64,000 nt of DNA, taken from NCBI GenBank assembly GCA_028818155.1, contig JAPPOH010000002.1:1-64000 (forward strand). The letters are read 5' to 3'. The notes beneath the pieces were generated by a model that saw only the letters and a program-made list of their open reading frames with translations, searched no databases and was not told where the DNA came from. This DNA comes from Candidatus Woesearchaeota archaeon. GTDB lineage: Archaea; Nanobdellota; Nanobdellia; Woesearchaeales; UBA525. The translations under genes were made by a program, and so were the position numbers. Shown in pieces: positions 33,946 through 45,400 of this stretch; positions within the stretch are counted from its first letter, which is position 1, and each line of letters begins with the position of its first letter.

Positions 33946-34795
33946 TTCTTTTTTTCTTCTTTTCTTGCATTTTTCTATCAATATCCACAGGCTTGCCATA
34001 TCGTGGGTAGCGATGCATTTTCACATATGGTCGTGCGTTTGCCTCAAGAAAAATACATGCTTGCGTGTCATACGCATACTCAATCCCTTTGCTCATGATG
34101 ACATCAATGCCAAGGATGTTCGCGTTGAACGCACGAAGCAATTGCTCAAAGAGCTTCCTGTTTTTTGCAGGCATCGTACCTGGCAGGTTTTCGATGCACC
34201 CTCCGGGCTCGAGTGCAATCTTCCTGCCGAGAGAGACGCGAGCCCCTTTCTTCGGTAGTGTTGTGAGTGGGACAAGAGATCTCTTCGGGTCTATCGGGGA
34301 CATTGTTGGGTAGAGGCCCATCTGCTCGCGCACAGCATTCTCCTGTGCAATCAGCTCAGCAACAGTGCGCTTGCCATCACCAATCACGAATGGCGGGTAC
34401 CTGCGTGTGACCGCGAGTATCTTTCCTCGCCCGATAACAACGCGGTAATTCTTGCCGGAGAGGTACTGCTCAATCACTGTTGTTGGCCAGTAGCACTTCA
34501 CAAGCACCAACGCGCGAAACAATTGTGCGTACGACGTAATCGGAAAGAAGCTGCCACGAGAAAAGCCGCCATAGTTTGGCTTCACAACAACAGGAAACCC
34601 GTATTGCTGCACAAAGCGCAGTGCGCTGAGTGGGTTGAGAAAGACAGCTCCTGCTGCATGCGGGACGCCTTCTTGCGCAAAGGTTGCCCGCGCCCGCTTC
34701 TTTGTTCGTGCTGCTTTTCGTGTTGCATCACTATTGTAGTTTGAACAACTTTGGAGCAGAATATACTCTTTGATGTACGTGATTGGGTTTAGCAT
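33929..34795 (-). CDS. ATP-grasp ligase (cyanophycin-synthetase/RimK-like)
   Basis: The 288-residue protein contains an ATP-grasp core: FPVVVKPNYGGFSRGSFFPI, IEQYLSGKNYRVVIGRGKILAVTRR, a PPFVIGDGKRTVAELI segment like that of cyanophycin synthetase, and C-terminal metal ligands (GIDVIM, FLEANARP). It should form an amide bond using ATP. Its ATG overlaps the stop of a second ATP-grasp gene, so the two probably act in sequence or as a heteromer. Confidence 0.75.
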   Translation of the reverse strand: MLNPITYIKEYILLQSCSNYNSDATRKAARTKKRARATFAQEGVPHAAGAVFLNPLSALRFVQQYGFPVVVKPNYGGFSRGSFFPITSYAQLFRALVLVKCYWPTTVIEQYLSGKNYRVVIGRGKILAVTRRYPPFVIGDGKRTVAELIAQENAVREQMGLYPTMSPIDPKRSLVPLTTLPKKGARVSLGRKIALEPGGCIENLPGTMPAKNRKLFEQLLRAFNANILGIDVIMSKGIEYAYDTQACIFLEANARPYVKMHRYPRYGKPVDIDRKMQEKKKKRIIARS

Positions 34796-35769
34796 TTTTT
34801 CCCAATCTTCACGACTTTGTATTCGTGATAGTAGTGCTTTGGCGCGAGATGCAAGAATTTGCGGAGTGTGATGCGTGGCCGCTGTTCTTTGATGAGTGCG
34901 AAGATGTTTGCGATTGTTGTTTTCATGATTGTCCGTCGCTCCTGCATCGGCAGTGTTTCATCGAATGAACTTAATGGGGCGGGGAAGAGGATGTTCATCT
35001 CGAATATTTTGAAGTTTCCTGCGAGCAGGTCACGTTCACTTTTTGCGCGGACGGAAAGCCTGTTGAGTTTGAATTCTTGTATGGTGTTAATGACCGTTTT
35101 GATTGCTGAGAGGTTCTTTCGCAGCAGATCTTTCCGATCTGTGTATGCGGTGCCAAGCAAGTAGGAATTTTTGTATGATAATGTATGTTCCTTTCCCTCT
35201 GGCAATATTGTGTCCAGTTCATCTTGGTTGAGTTTGTGGATCGTTGGCTTGTGTTTAATGTCCAGCTGCCGGATCAGCCAACGGAGTGTGTGGACGCCAT
35301 CGCCATATACTGTGGGGAGTGTGACTTGTGTGATGGAGAGGATTCGTGTCGTGCGCTTGTTGCGAACGTAAAAAATATCGTACTCTTGCTCATACGGGTA
35401 GAATGCTTGGCAGATGTAGTCAACCCCCGCTCCTTGAATGACATGCAAGAAGTGTCGCAGTTGTGTCTTGTTCTGTATTTTCTTCACGCCATGTGCTAGG
35501 AAACCACCCTCTGGTTTGAGTATGACTGGGAACGTAAAGTGTGTTGTGATGAGCTTCGTGTGCTGCGCGACCGTGTCTGTGTGTTTGAGCAGAATACAAC
35601 GGAGCCTGTTCTTTTGTGGCACGTAACCGTTCAGTTCGTACTTTGATGTATAGCCTTTCGCGATGTGCTTACCCTGCAGATTAAAGAAGTGAATGGGTGA
35701 CACGCGATAGCGAAAGCATGCTTGGAAGAAGTAGTAGAGCATTGTTGCAGAGTACACAAACCCCTTCAT
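34789..35769 (-). CDS. Second ATP-grasp-like protein of the pair
   Basis: The start at 35769 (MKGFVYSATMLYYFF) is 27 nt after TTTATAAGG; upstream residues in the track lie in the promoter. The 326-residue protein shows ATP-grasp features (FPVILKPEGGFLAHGVKKI, YEQEYDIFYVRN, LPTVYGDGVHTLRWLI, FKIFEMNILFPAP). It is more divergent than its partner. Substrate unknown; product may be an amino-acid conjugate or peptide modification. Confidence 0.65.
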   Translation of the reverse strand: MKGFVYSATMLYYFFQACFRYRVSPIHFFNLQGKHIAKGYTSKYELNGYVPQKNRLRCILLKHTDTVAQHTKLITTHFTFPVILKPEGGFLAHGVKKIQNKTQLRHFLHVIQGAGVDYICQAFYPYEQEYDIFYVRNKRTTRILSITQVTLPTVYGDGVHTLRWLIRQLDIKHKPTIHKLNQDELDTILPEGKEHTLSYKNSYLLGTAYTDRKDLLRKNLSAIKTVINTIQEFKLNRLSVRAKSERDLLAGNFKIFEMNILFPAPLSSFDETLPMQERRTIMKTTIANIFALIKEQRPRITLRKFLHLAPKHYYHEYKVVKIGKKC

Positions 35770-35872
35770 ACAGGTGCAAGTACGCCATACCCTTATAAAC
35801 CATTTCCCAAAACGGCAGTATTTCGTACAGCTTCCTCGGAACATTTTTATACACTCCGCCATCGACGATTGC

Positions 35873-38599
35873 ATGAAGGAGAAAATACTCATCACCTCTG
35901 CATTGCCATACATCAATAATGTCCCTCACATGGGCAACATTATCGGCTGCGTCCTGAGCGCAGATGTCTTCGCGCGCTACAGAAGAAGCAAAGGAGACGA
36001 CGTCCTCTACATCTGTGGCGCAGATGAGAGCGGCACCACCACAGAAACAAAGGCTGCAGAAGAGGGGCTCACACCACAGGAGCTTTGCGATAAGTACTGT
36101 GTTCTCCATGAAGAAGTGTACGCGTGGTTCAACATCAGCTTTGACATTTTCGGCAGGACGTCAGCAAAGAACCATCATGCAATCACACAAGAGATTTTCA
36201 CAGACCTGGAAAAGAATGGTTATATTGTTGAGAAAGAAGTGGAGCAACTGTTTGATGAACAGGAGGACAAGTTCCTCGCCGATCGATTTGTAGAAGGGGA
36301 GTGTCCCCACTGTCACTACGAACACGCCAGGGGTGACCAATGCGAGAGCTGCGGGAAACTCTTAGATCCACAAGAGCTCAAGAACCCAACATCAAAACTA
36401 TCGGGAACGAAACCTGTTGTCAAGAAGAGCACCCACTTGTACCTTGATTTGCCAAAACTCCAGCCAGAGCTACAAGCATGGTTCGAGAAACAAGCAGCAG
36501 AAGGACGATGGACGCAGAACGCGCTCACCACGACCGCGGGCTGGCTCAAGAACGGACTTGAGCAGCGCGCCATCACCCGCGACCTCAAGTGGGGGGTTCC
36601 CGTGCCTGGACACAAAGACAAAGTCTTCTACGTCTGGTTTGACGCGCCCATCGGCTACATCAGCATCACCGAACAACTGACTGCTGATTGGAAAGACTGG
36701 TGGCAACATGAGGAAGTCAAACTTTTCCAGTTCATGGCAAAAGATAACATTCCATTTCATACTATCCTCTTCCCCGCCTCACTTATCGGTACGGGCAAAC
36801 CCTGGACACTCCTCCACCATATCAACGTGACAGAATACTTACAACACGAGGACGGGAAGTTTAGCAAATCTCGAGGCACCGGCCTCTTCGGTGATGACGC
36901 GATGCGACTGGGCATTCCCGCCGATGTCTTCCGCTACTATCTCTTAATCAACCGGCCAGAGAAAGCAGACACGATGTTCACGTGGAAGGACTTGCAAGAA
37001 AAACTGAACAACGAACTCTTAGCGAACCTCGGCAACCTCGTGAACAGAACACTCCAGTTCGTCGCACAGTATCACGACAACACAATCATCCAAGTTCCAT
37101 TGGATCAGACAAGCAACAACTTCTACGCATGGGTTGTAGAAGAGGCAAAGCAGGTAGGCCATGAACTGGACTACGCACAAGAGAAGGAAGCATTACGTCG
37201 GGTCATGGACATCAGCCACAAGGCAAACCAGTACTTTCAAGAGCAGCAGCCATGGAAGACGCGAACAGAGAATCCAGAGGCATGCCAACGCGCAATGTTT
37301 GTGCTAACTTCCATCATTCGCGACCTCGCCATCTTGATCGAGCCATTCCTCCCTGCCACGAGCGTGCGCATCTTTGAACAACTCAACCTCGAACCGCAAC
37401 CATGGCGTGATCTCGGCGACATTGAGAAACTCGCAAATCACACGATTGGAAAACCTGCACCATTATTCCAGAAGCTTGATGACGAGCGGCTCGATGAGAT
37501 TCGAAAGAAGACGAAGAAGCAACGAACGATTACCGTGACGGTCAGTGAGGAACTCACAAAGAAAGGACTGCATGTTGCGGCAGCACACATTACTGGTGTG
37601 AAAATAACAAATAAGAACAAGGAGCTCGATGAACAGAAGAAGCAAGCTGCAATCGCACCAAATGAACAGATACTTGCTGCATACAAAGCGCTCTATCCAC
37701 AAGGATCGTTCACGCCCCCCGCAGCATACCTCCAAGAGTTCCTTGAGAAAGAAGGGAAACTCCCGAACATCAACACCGTGGTGGATGCATACAATCTCAT
37801 CTCTGCAACAACATGCATCTCCATGGGCGCGCACGACACGAAACACCTGCATGGGAACCTTTCATTCCGCACGACAACAGGAAAGGAGAAGTACACGCCA
37901 CTCGGAGAGAAGAAGAACACCTCTGTCGCGCCTGGTGAATATGCATGCATGGATGAGGAAAAGATTATATGTCGGATGGATATTAAGCAATGCGATGAGA
38001 CGAAAATCACGAAGAACACCAAGGACTTTATCCTCTACGCACAAGGAAACAAGGAACTCACGCCAGCAACAACACGCGCAGCACTTGAACGGGCATGCAC
38101 ACTCATTACGAAGGTGGCCGGCGGCACGTTCACACTCCTCGGAGGTGAGGAAGTGAAACCGCTCCAAATCAAAACAGGCACGATCGTTGATGTGTACAGA
38201 CACCCGGAGGCAGACAAACTCTTCGTCGAGCAAGTCGATATCGGCGGTGAAATAAAAACAATCGTCTCCGGACTCAGAGGACATATCACACAAGAGGAAT
38301 TACGTGGAAAAACAGCGCTGTTCGTGACAAACTTAGCACCGGCAAACTTACGAGGTATCGAAAGTGAAGGCATGATTGTGTGCGCTGAATCCGGCAAGGA
38401 ACTTGAAGTGCTGTTCGTTGATGCGCCTGCAGGCACACTGGCCGTTGGCGATGGCACAGAGGAAGAGATCACGATCGATGAATTCGCGCAGCACAAACTG
38501 ACGGTGAAGGACAACATTCCTCTTGTTGATGGCGAGCAACTGAAAGTTGGGGATGTAGAAGTGAAAACACAGAAGATTGCAAATGGGACGTTACGTTGA
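35873..38599 (+). CDS. metG: Methionyl-tRNA synthetase fused to B3/4-like and OB domains
   Basis: The start MKEKILITSALPYINNVPHMGN at 35873 follows a TTTTATAC box; the product has 908 residues. Residues 1-540 are class I MetRS: HMGN (HIGH), a double CxxC zinc knuckle (CPHC..CESC, near 144-159), KFSKS (KMSKS, near 328) and a helical anticodon-binding domain. Residues about 545-750 (VAAAHITGVKITNKN, INTVVDAYNLISATTCISMGAHD) resemble the B3/4 domain of PheRS beta and its stand-alone relatives. Residues about 766-908 are the EMAPII/Arc1-like tRNA-binding OB fold (GTIVDVYRHPEADKLFVEQVDIG). The inserted middle domain is unusual and could edit or bind tRNA. Confidence 0.88.
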   Translation: MKEKILITSALPYINNVPHMGNIIGCVLSADVFARYRRSKGDDVLYICGADESGTTTETKAAEEGLTPQELCDKYCVLHEEVYAWFNISFDIFGRTSAKNHHAITQEIFTDLEKNGYIVEKEVEQLFDEQEDKFLADRFVEGECPHCHYEHARGDQCESCGKLLDPQELKNPTSKLSGTKPVVKKSTHLYLDLPKLQPELQAWFEKQAAEGRWTQNALTTTAGWLKNGLEQRAITRDLKWGVPVPGHKDKVFYVWFDAPIGYISITEQLTADWKDWWQHEEVKLFQFMAKDNIPFHTILFPASLIGTGKPWTLLHHINVTEYLQHEDGKFSKSRGTGLFGDDAMRLGIPADVFRYYLLINRPEKADTMFTWKDLQEKLNNELLANLGNLVNRTLQFVAQYHDNTIIQVPLDQTSNNFYAWVVEEAKQVGHELDYAQEKEALRRVMDISHKANQYFQEQQPWKTRTENPEACQRAMFVLTSIIRDLAILIEPFLPATSVRIFEQLNLEPQPWRDLGDIEKLANHTIGKPAPLFQKLDDERLDEIRKKTKKQRTITVTVSEELTKKGLHVAAAHITGVKITNKNKELDEQKKQAAIAPNEQILAAYKALYPQGSFTPPAAYLQEFLEKEGKLPNINTVVDAYNLISATTCISMGAHDTKHLHGNLSFRTTTGKEKYTPLGEKKNTSVAPGEYACMDEEKIICRMDIKQCDETKITKNTKDFILYAQGNKELTPATTRAALERACTLITKVAGGTFTLLGGEEVKPLQIKTGTIVDVYRHPEADKLFVEQVDIGGEIKTIVSGLRGHITQEELRGKTALFVTNLAPANLRGIESEGMIVCAESGKELEVLFVDAPAGTLAVGDGTEEEITIDEFAQHKLTVKDNIPLVDGEQLKVGDVEVKTQKIANGTLR

Positions 38600-38707
38600 T
38601 CTTTCTTTGAGCCACTTTGTATATTTGTCAATAAATGCGAGTCGCTCTCGTCTATTCTGTTCGAGGTCTCGGTTCACTTCATCCAAGTCGATGTTGGGTG
38701 CTTTCAT
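38591..38707 (-). CDS. 38-residue protein coupled to the nucleotidyltransferase
   Basis: Below the track's length limit: MKAPNIDLDEVNRDLEQN.. to ..TKWLKERST. Its ATG lies about 27 bases inside the end of the nucleotidyltransferase gene in another frame, and its stop overlaps metG by nine bases. The charged helical sequence ending FIDKYTKWLKE is protein-like. It may be a partner or antitoxin of the nucleotidyltransferase; this is inference from context. Confidence 0.5.
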   Translation of the reverse strand: MKAPNIDLDEVNRDLEQNRRERLAFIDKYTKWLKERST

Positions 38708-39302
38708 CTAGTACCTCCAGAGTTTTTGGCGTTATATTAAACTTTCGTAGGAAATCATCATACAGTTCTCGTTCAAGATGTTCCTGAAAAAAATTATAGA
38801 GGTGTTTTGCATCCTCAAGATCCTTATCACTCCCCATATGCAGCTTAAATGGAATTTGTAGTTCTAATGGTGAAATAAACAGCTGCTTCCCATTAAACAG
38901 AACTTCCCTTCGATTCTTGAGTGAAAAAAGACTGTGTACTCCGTGAGGGAATTTCACTTCCATATTCGGTGCATACTCCCCATGATATGCGAATCTCAAT
39001 GCCATGTTCTCCTGCAAATAATCATCGAATGCACTCTCCCAGTCAGACGTATTAATGCATTCAAATGTAGCACACAGTTTTTCCCAGAGTTCTTTGAACT
39101 GTTCTTTCGTTATCTGTTCGAGAAACATATCGATGTCTTCAGTCATTCGAGATCGCCCAAATAAGAGTGCGACGTACCCAGACATGAGCGTGTATCGTAT
39201 CTTGCATGCATCAAGTATATCAACAAACTTCCTCGTAAAATCATCGTACGCAGTCATCTCCTTTGCAAGGATGATCGTTTCTTCATCATAATGAAACTCC
39301 AT
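38679..39302 (-). CDS. Nucleotidyltransferase-fold protein (AbiEii/DUF6036-like)
   Basis: The 207-residue protein has the minimal nucleotidyltransferase pattern SGYVALLFGRSRMTEDIDMFL (G..../DxD, here EDIDMF) and a second acidic strand (MEVKFPHGV), followed by a helical DAKHLYNFFQEHL region. It resembles AbiEii-type or DUF6036 nucleotidyltransferases, some of which are toxins that modify tRNA or proteins. A TATTTAAAG box 28 nt upstream gives a leaderless start. A tiny overlapping gene follows. Confidence 0.65.
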   Translation of the reverse strand: MEFHYDEETIILAKEMTAYDDFTRKFVDILDACKIRYTLMSGYVALLFGRSRMTEDIDMFLEQITKEQFKELWEKLCATFECINTSDWESAFDDYLQENMALRFAYHGEYAPNMEVKFPHGVHSLFSLKNRREVLFNGKQLFISPLELQIPFKLHMGSDKDLEDAKHLYNFFQEHLERELYDDFLRKFNITPKTLEVLDESTQHRLG

Positions 39303-39429
39303 GCGGATATGAACTCATTTCCTCTTTAAATACGCTACGCGCACGTGACCAGTGGCTTTTTTGTCCAGTGGCTCTCGTCGACCTTCTATCGGTAAGTTTA
39401 TAAAGGTGTCTCGTCGATAGTATCGTCGA

Positions 39430-42400
39430 GTGGTACGGGTGGTACAGTGGAGGTACTGGATATGCTTCGCGATAGCACTCACCATGCTCTCTTCTGCTAC
39501 TGCTTATTCCATTGAAACACCCATGCTCACGTGGCAAGGCCATGAAGTTACTTCTCTTTCCAGCACGAAATCCCTGCCAAACACTTTCTTGGAATTCAGA
39601 CTCTCTCCTGATTTCAGCACATGCTTCGAGACAAGCGATACCTGCGGCCTCGTCTTCAGATCAGAAGACTTACCAATCGACGGTGAGCGACTGCAAGTGC
39701 GAGAGTGCACGGAGAACAACCAGAATATCACGTGCACGCTCGGCCCCTTCACCTTCAGCACACAAGATGAGAACGTTGAGTTCGAGTACTTCGCACAAGT
39801 TGGAACGCAGCGAATCGATTTCACGACGAGCCACATCGCAATCCTCATCGATGATACGCAGCCGGAGCTTACGGCAGTTGATACGAGCTACTGTGATGAA
39901 TCCTGCTGCTACGTCCCTGGCGGGGTAGAGACAGAGATCGGCTTTACCATTGAAGATACGCAGGCGAGCTTCGACTACGGCTTATTATTCGTTGGTGCCG
40001 GCGGGAGTACAGCACAAGTCTCGTACTGCAACCTCCCACACTGTAAAGCGAAGATCACCCTGAACTGCCAAGAAGGCGATCGCGTCACGCTCAGACCAAT
40101 CAGCGTTGGAGGCATTTCTGCGAGGGATGACGCGCAGAACGATGTGATCGGCGAGAGCCAGCCACTCTGCTGCAGCACGCAACCACCAGAGATCCTCTCG
40201 TGTGAGAGCGAGGCTGATGGTGTTGCAGGCCTCGCGGTCAGTGGTGGCAGCGTCCTCTACACTGCTGAGGTTATTTCATACGTCGGCGAGCCCCGCGGTG
40301 AGATTAATGCGAGTGCATTCTCAGAAGGTGCAGAGCTCGTGGAAGCATCATGTACAAGGAAGGAGCAAGGAACAAACACCTTCGTGTGCCAGTGGCTCAT
40401 CCAAGCACTCACGCCAGGCACCTATGACCTGCGGTTTGACGTGTTCGATGCGATCGGGAACAACGCGGTGAAAGAAGAACAACTCACCATCCTCGATTTG
40501 AAGGCCCCGCCTCCAGGCGAGGAGCTGGACCTCTTGGAGATTCAAAAGATCAGCGCGATCCCCGAACGACTCAATAGGATGGCGATCGATGTCGCAATCG
40601 CAAACTCCAAAACGTACCCGTTCTACATCACGTATGACTTCACGAGAAAGAAAGATGATGTGCAGATTCTTTCGCAAGAGTTAACGAACTGTGTCTACAA
40701 AGCACCGGGCGATGACAACTTCACGATTGAACACAACCTCTTTGCACTCGGCAGGGATCTTGGGAATGGCCGCACCTCACGCGTCTTGCACCCAGATGCT
40801 GACTGGAACGAAACGAACAGACTCAACCTTGAGGTGATCGCGAGCAGAGAAACACTGCGACTAGCTGACACGTTCACCGCACGGTGTGATGTGGAAGTTG
40901 TTGTCCGAGATGACGAGGCAGTGTACATTGTCCCTGAGGTGGAGACGATCGAGTGCCCCGTGAGCTTCAGAGAGAGTGCCCTGGGCGATCCCGGCGCGGC
41001 ATTCGTTGACAAAATTGAAGAGACACAAAAGAAGTTGAACGGTTCGAGCGCAGAAAAGCTCAGGAAGTTGGAGAAGTGGCGCCAGAAGGCGGACGAGATC
41101 TGTCGCGGTGTCGAGAAAGTCGTGCAAATCCACAATACTGCCGTCGCGCTCCAAGGGCTCGGGACAACCGTCTGTAGTACCGGCTGGGGCGCTTCCGTTG
41201 GCCAAGCGATTAGCGGTATCGGCAGTATCGTCTTTACCGTGACGGATGGTTTCATCGAAGGCGCGTGGAATGGCATGCACCCTGGTGGCGGGCGCATCGC
41301 AAACGCGATCAACCGTGTCAAACAGGCGACGAACATCGGCGCGTACTTCGGGGTAATCCCCGAGAATAACGCGCTGCTCGAATCCGGCGGCTGGCTCAAG
41401 AAAATCTGCAGGCAAGTGAACTGTCGCGTGACTGCTGATATGCAGGACTCCTCTCAAGTTGTACGAAACAAAGATGGGACAGCTGTAACGGATAAAGAAG
41501 GCAATGAAGTCACAGAATCAGGCGGCACCAAATTGAGCAAGGAGCGAAAAGCAAAACGTGACGCGAAGCGAAAGGAGAACCTTGACAAACTCAATGCGAA
41601 AGAAAAAGCACGATTAGAAAGGAAAGCGGAGAAACAAGGCATCCAGCTCCTCGGCAGCCAAGGCGGCCAGGGTGATGCTGCAGGCTCTGGCGCCGTCCCA
41701 GCAGGCGTGAACCTGGGAAGTGATCCTACAGGACCTGGGAGCTGGGAAAACCGCGGGTTCAAAACGGATAAGGACGGGAATGATATTCTCAATAAGAAGG
41801 GCAGGCCGAAAGTCAACAAGAACAATATTGCGGAGTATGCTGGCAAAGAGGTCATGGCGCTCGCGAATGTCGCGGATGCCGAGGCAAGCCTCACGGGCGC
41901 GCTCTTCTCCATGTGCCTTGGCGGTGTGATTTACAATTTGCAGAAGCAGCAGGCGCTGGAATGTACATACTTACAGTGTTTGAAGGATCAAGCATTCCAC
42001 GGCCACAGTATCCACGTCTGTGAACAGGGGAGGAGCTACCAGATGTGTCTCCAGACAGTAGGGGAGGCGATGGAACTCCCCTTCGTCCGCACGGTCAAGA
42101 ACGTAATGGGGAATATTAACGGCATCATCGCGACAGCGCCGAGCTTCCTCGCAAAACACTGGCTGAACGAGGGCTGCGCGGGCTACTACGGCGCTGCAGG
42201 CGCGCCGGAACGGGATGGCAAGTGCGTTGACTGGGGGAAGGTCGCCTGTTTGGTGAGTAACTCAGCCCTTAACACGCTCGATAACCAGCGGAACTCCAAG
42301 CAAGCACTGGGGGGCATCCCACATGAGAAAGCGGAACAAGCACTCGCCCTCTGCGAACAAGCGCTACAAGACATTCCTGCTGAGGCACTCATCCAACAAC

Positions 42401-45400
42401 GGCCGAACGCAGTCGATATTGAGCGGCGCATGGTGGAGCGCCAGTTAGACAGAGCATCCGTCCAATCAGATTCAAGTAAGGATATCACCGCATTGTATCA
42501 GGCATGGGACTTGGCGTACCCAGGCGTGCGACGGCCAACCCACTGGCATCTCGAGCGAGATAGTGATGGGGCAGTCACCTATGTCAGCCCCAGAGGGACC
42601 ACCCTACCAGAGAATTTTGTGCCGCCACGTGTCGAGACAAAGGATGGGAGACAACACCTCGTGTTCGAGTACGACAAGGATTCTGGGAGGAAAGGCAGCG
42701 GTATCGTTCGCAATCTCCTCGCCGGCGGCAAGGACGCGTATACGCAACGATCAGGGAATATCATCAACCGATTCAAAGAACAATTCAACATCAACACACG
42801 CGTAACACAAGGAGAGCAACTCCTCGAGAGAGTACAAGAACGTGAGGAACTGCTGGAACGGGCCGCAGGGGAAGCAGAGCCAGAGAAACTCACCGCAGCA
42901 AAAGGAAAGAAACTCATCCGTATCCCACTGGACACGTTCAGCGTCCCAGACGAGTACAAAGATGCAGAGGACCCACTCAAAACACTGCTCGCAGATGAAG
43001 TCATGCTCCTCCACCACGACGCGCCCAACAGAGGCGAGGCAAGCAGGCGCTACATGTACACATCCCTGTACAATTCGTTAGCGCTCGAAGCGCCGAGCTC
43101 TGAGGCGCTGATGAAAATCATCGGCGAGTACGAGAAGGAGTATAACGATATCATTGAGCGCCTGGACAAGAAGCAAGGAGGTATCGCAACATCAGAAGAA
43201 GCACTCCAGCAAATGCAACAAGAAATGCAAGAGCTCAGAAGGAAGGGCAGGAGCATCTACGACCAAGCAGCAGCAACAATGCATGACGACCCAGACGCCC
43301 AGCTCGTCGAAGTTGTTGGTGCAGATGGCAAGAAAACATACAAGTGGCAGTACAACACACGGGATGTCGCGGCAGCCAGAGCGGCTGACAAAGAAGCAGA
43401 GCAACAGCGGCGCATTTCCCTCTGGCAACAGTTCTTGCAACTCCAGAGCAGGCTCGAGGATCACCCATTCACAAGCACCGTCGTCCACAGAGCACCTGAC
43501 GGCAGAACTGTTTCACTGCAAGACCCACCAGTTGTTGTACGAGACATACTCCATGAGTACAGCGACGCGGAACTACAACAAGTCTTCGATGCGCAATGGG
43601 AGGGACAGCAAGCAGCCATCACAGCCCCGGTTGCACTCGAGTACAGCGGCAGTGTCACGTATGGCGGCTCCGCAGACTACGGTAACTCAGGTGGTGGGCA
43701 ACAGGAGCACTCAGTCGACTTCACAATCCCCTTCACTACATCTTCAACAGATGAAGAGATCAGAAACAGCGCAATAAACCTCGAGGAGTATCCTATATCA
43801 CAGGAAAAGATCAACTCCATTGTCGCTGCAGCCATCGCGACACGCGACGAAGCAAGAGCATCCTTAGCAAGCGTCCAGTCAGCAGCTCGCGCACCACCCG
43901 CGACAGCAGCGCAGCCACTCCAAGAGCAACGCACGTTTAGTGTGGAGGAGGTCCGGAACCTGAAGCCACTCCTTGCCGCACTGCGAGCGTCGCACGAACG
44001 ACGTATTGCCGGTGAGGTTGACCGAGAGAGTATTCTCCTGCAACGAGAGATCGAACGCAAAGAAATCATGTCAGCTGACGAAGCAGCGATCGCGCAAATT
44101 ATTGCAACGCGGCAACAGCAGTACGGGCAGGAGAGTGCGTTGCGGGCTGACGCTGTGCGAAGAGCGCAAGCATACGATGATGCTGTTGCAACGAAGAAGA
44201 CTCTTCTTTCCGAGAACACACGCGCGATTGGAGAACTCGATGCAAAGGATGCGGCTGTGCTCGATCAAATCAATAGAATGCAGCGGAAAGCACATGATAT
44301 AGAAGGTACTCACGGTGACCATCAGGCACTGCAGACACTGAAAGCAGGTATTGATGCACTTCTGTCCACGCATCTGAGCGACACATATGACACATATATC
44401 AGAGAAAATCAAGTCGAGGATACATTCAGAGTGGGTGATATCGGAGCCAGTATTCGAGTGTTGTATGATGCAGGATTCATGACACAGAATGATGTTGATG
44501 TATTTCTAGCGGCAAAAGAAGGCATCCTCAGAGAGATTCCATGGTATGATGAAAACTACATCACCTCCACGAGTTTACTTGCTACCAACGCCCGCTTACT
44601 CGAAGACCTCCAGCGCACCATCGACCGCGGACGTCCAGAGATCCCTGGACGGACCTCATCAGACACAGCAACAAGAATCCAGGAAGAGATCACGGGGCGC
44701 GAACGGCTACTGGAAGAGCAACAAACCGAGTTCCGCGAGACAGCTGACGCGGCAAGCGAGCTCCTCAAGGCAGATGCGTCAATCTCAGATGTAGAGTACA
44801 TCGTGCTGAACGAGTATGTGACGAGCCTGCGAGCAGGAACTGCGGTCAACCCAGAAGAGATCCAACAGTTCCTCTTGAACGCACCTGCAGATATCCGAGA
44901 AGCAATCGCCGCCGTTGAACAGCAACGAGCGCAACTCACAGCGAACGAGCAAGCGACCGAACGAGAAATCGCCGCGGCGCGAGCAGAACTTGGCGCAGTT
45001 GAACAAGGTCCTCGGGATTTCTCCGCAGAAGACTTAATTGGAGCAGATCTTGCGCGGGCACAGACAGCACAACAGCAAGGACTGCAAAACTTAGAGCGCG
45101 CGTACAGCGAAGCACAACAGCATCTCAGCGCGTACAGCGGTGCAGACAGGGAGTTCATGGACAACTACCTACAAATCCTCAAGCGAGGAGACAGTACGAA
45201 TACACTCACACTCGCGCAGTCACAACGATTCTACAGTCTCCTACAGCAAGTGCCAGAAGAAGTGCGTCTCAAATTCACAAACGCTGAGGGTGCTGCAATG
45301 GATTACGAAGAAGCAACGCGCGACTACGAGCTGTACAGTGAGCAATACCACATCGTCCAAGCAGGAGCGGATACGGGCATCGAAGGACTGGCTGCGCGAA

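Noticed and set aside
33929-35872. CAGCTTC shared by the end of the YceI-like gene and the metG upstream region, as another cassette
   Set aside because: A seven-base match is expected by chance, and the two ATP-grasp genes form a normal operon.
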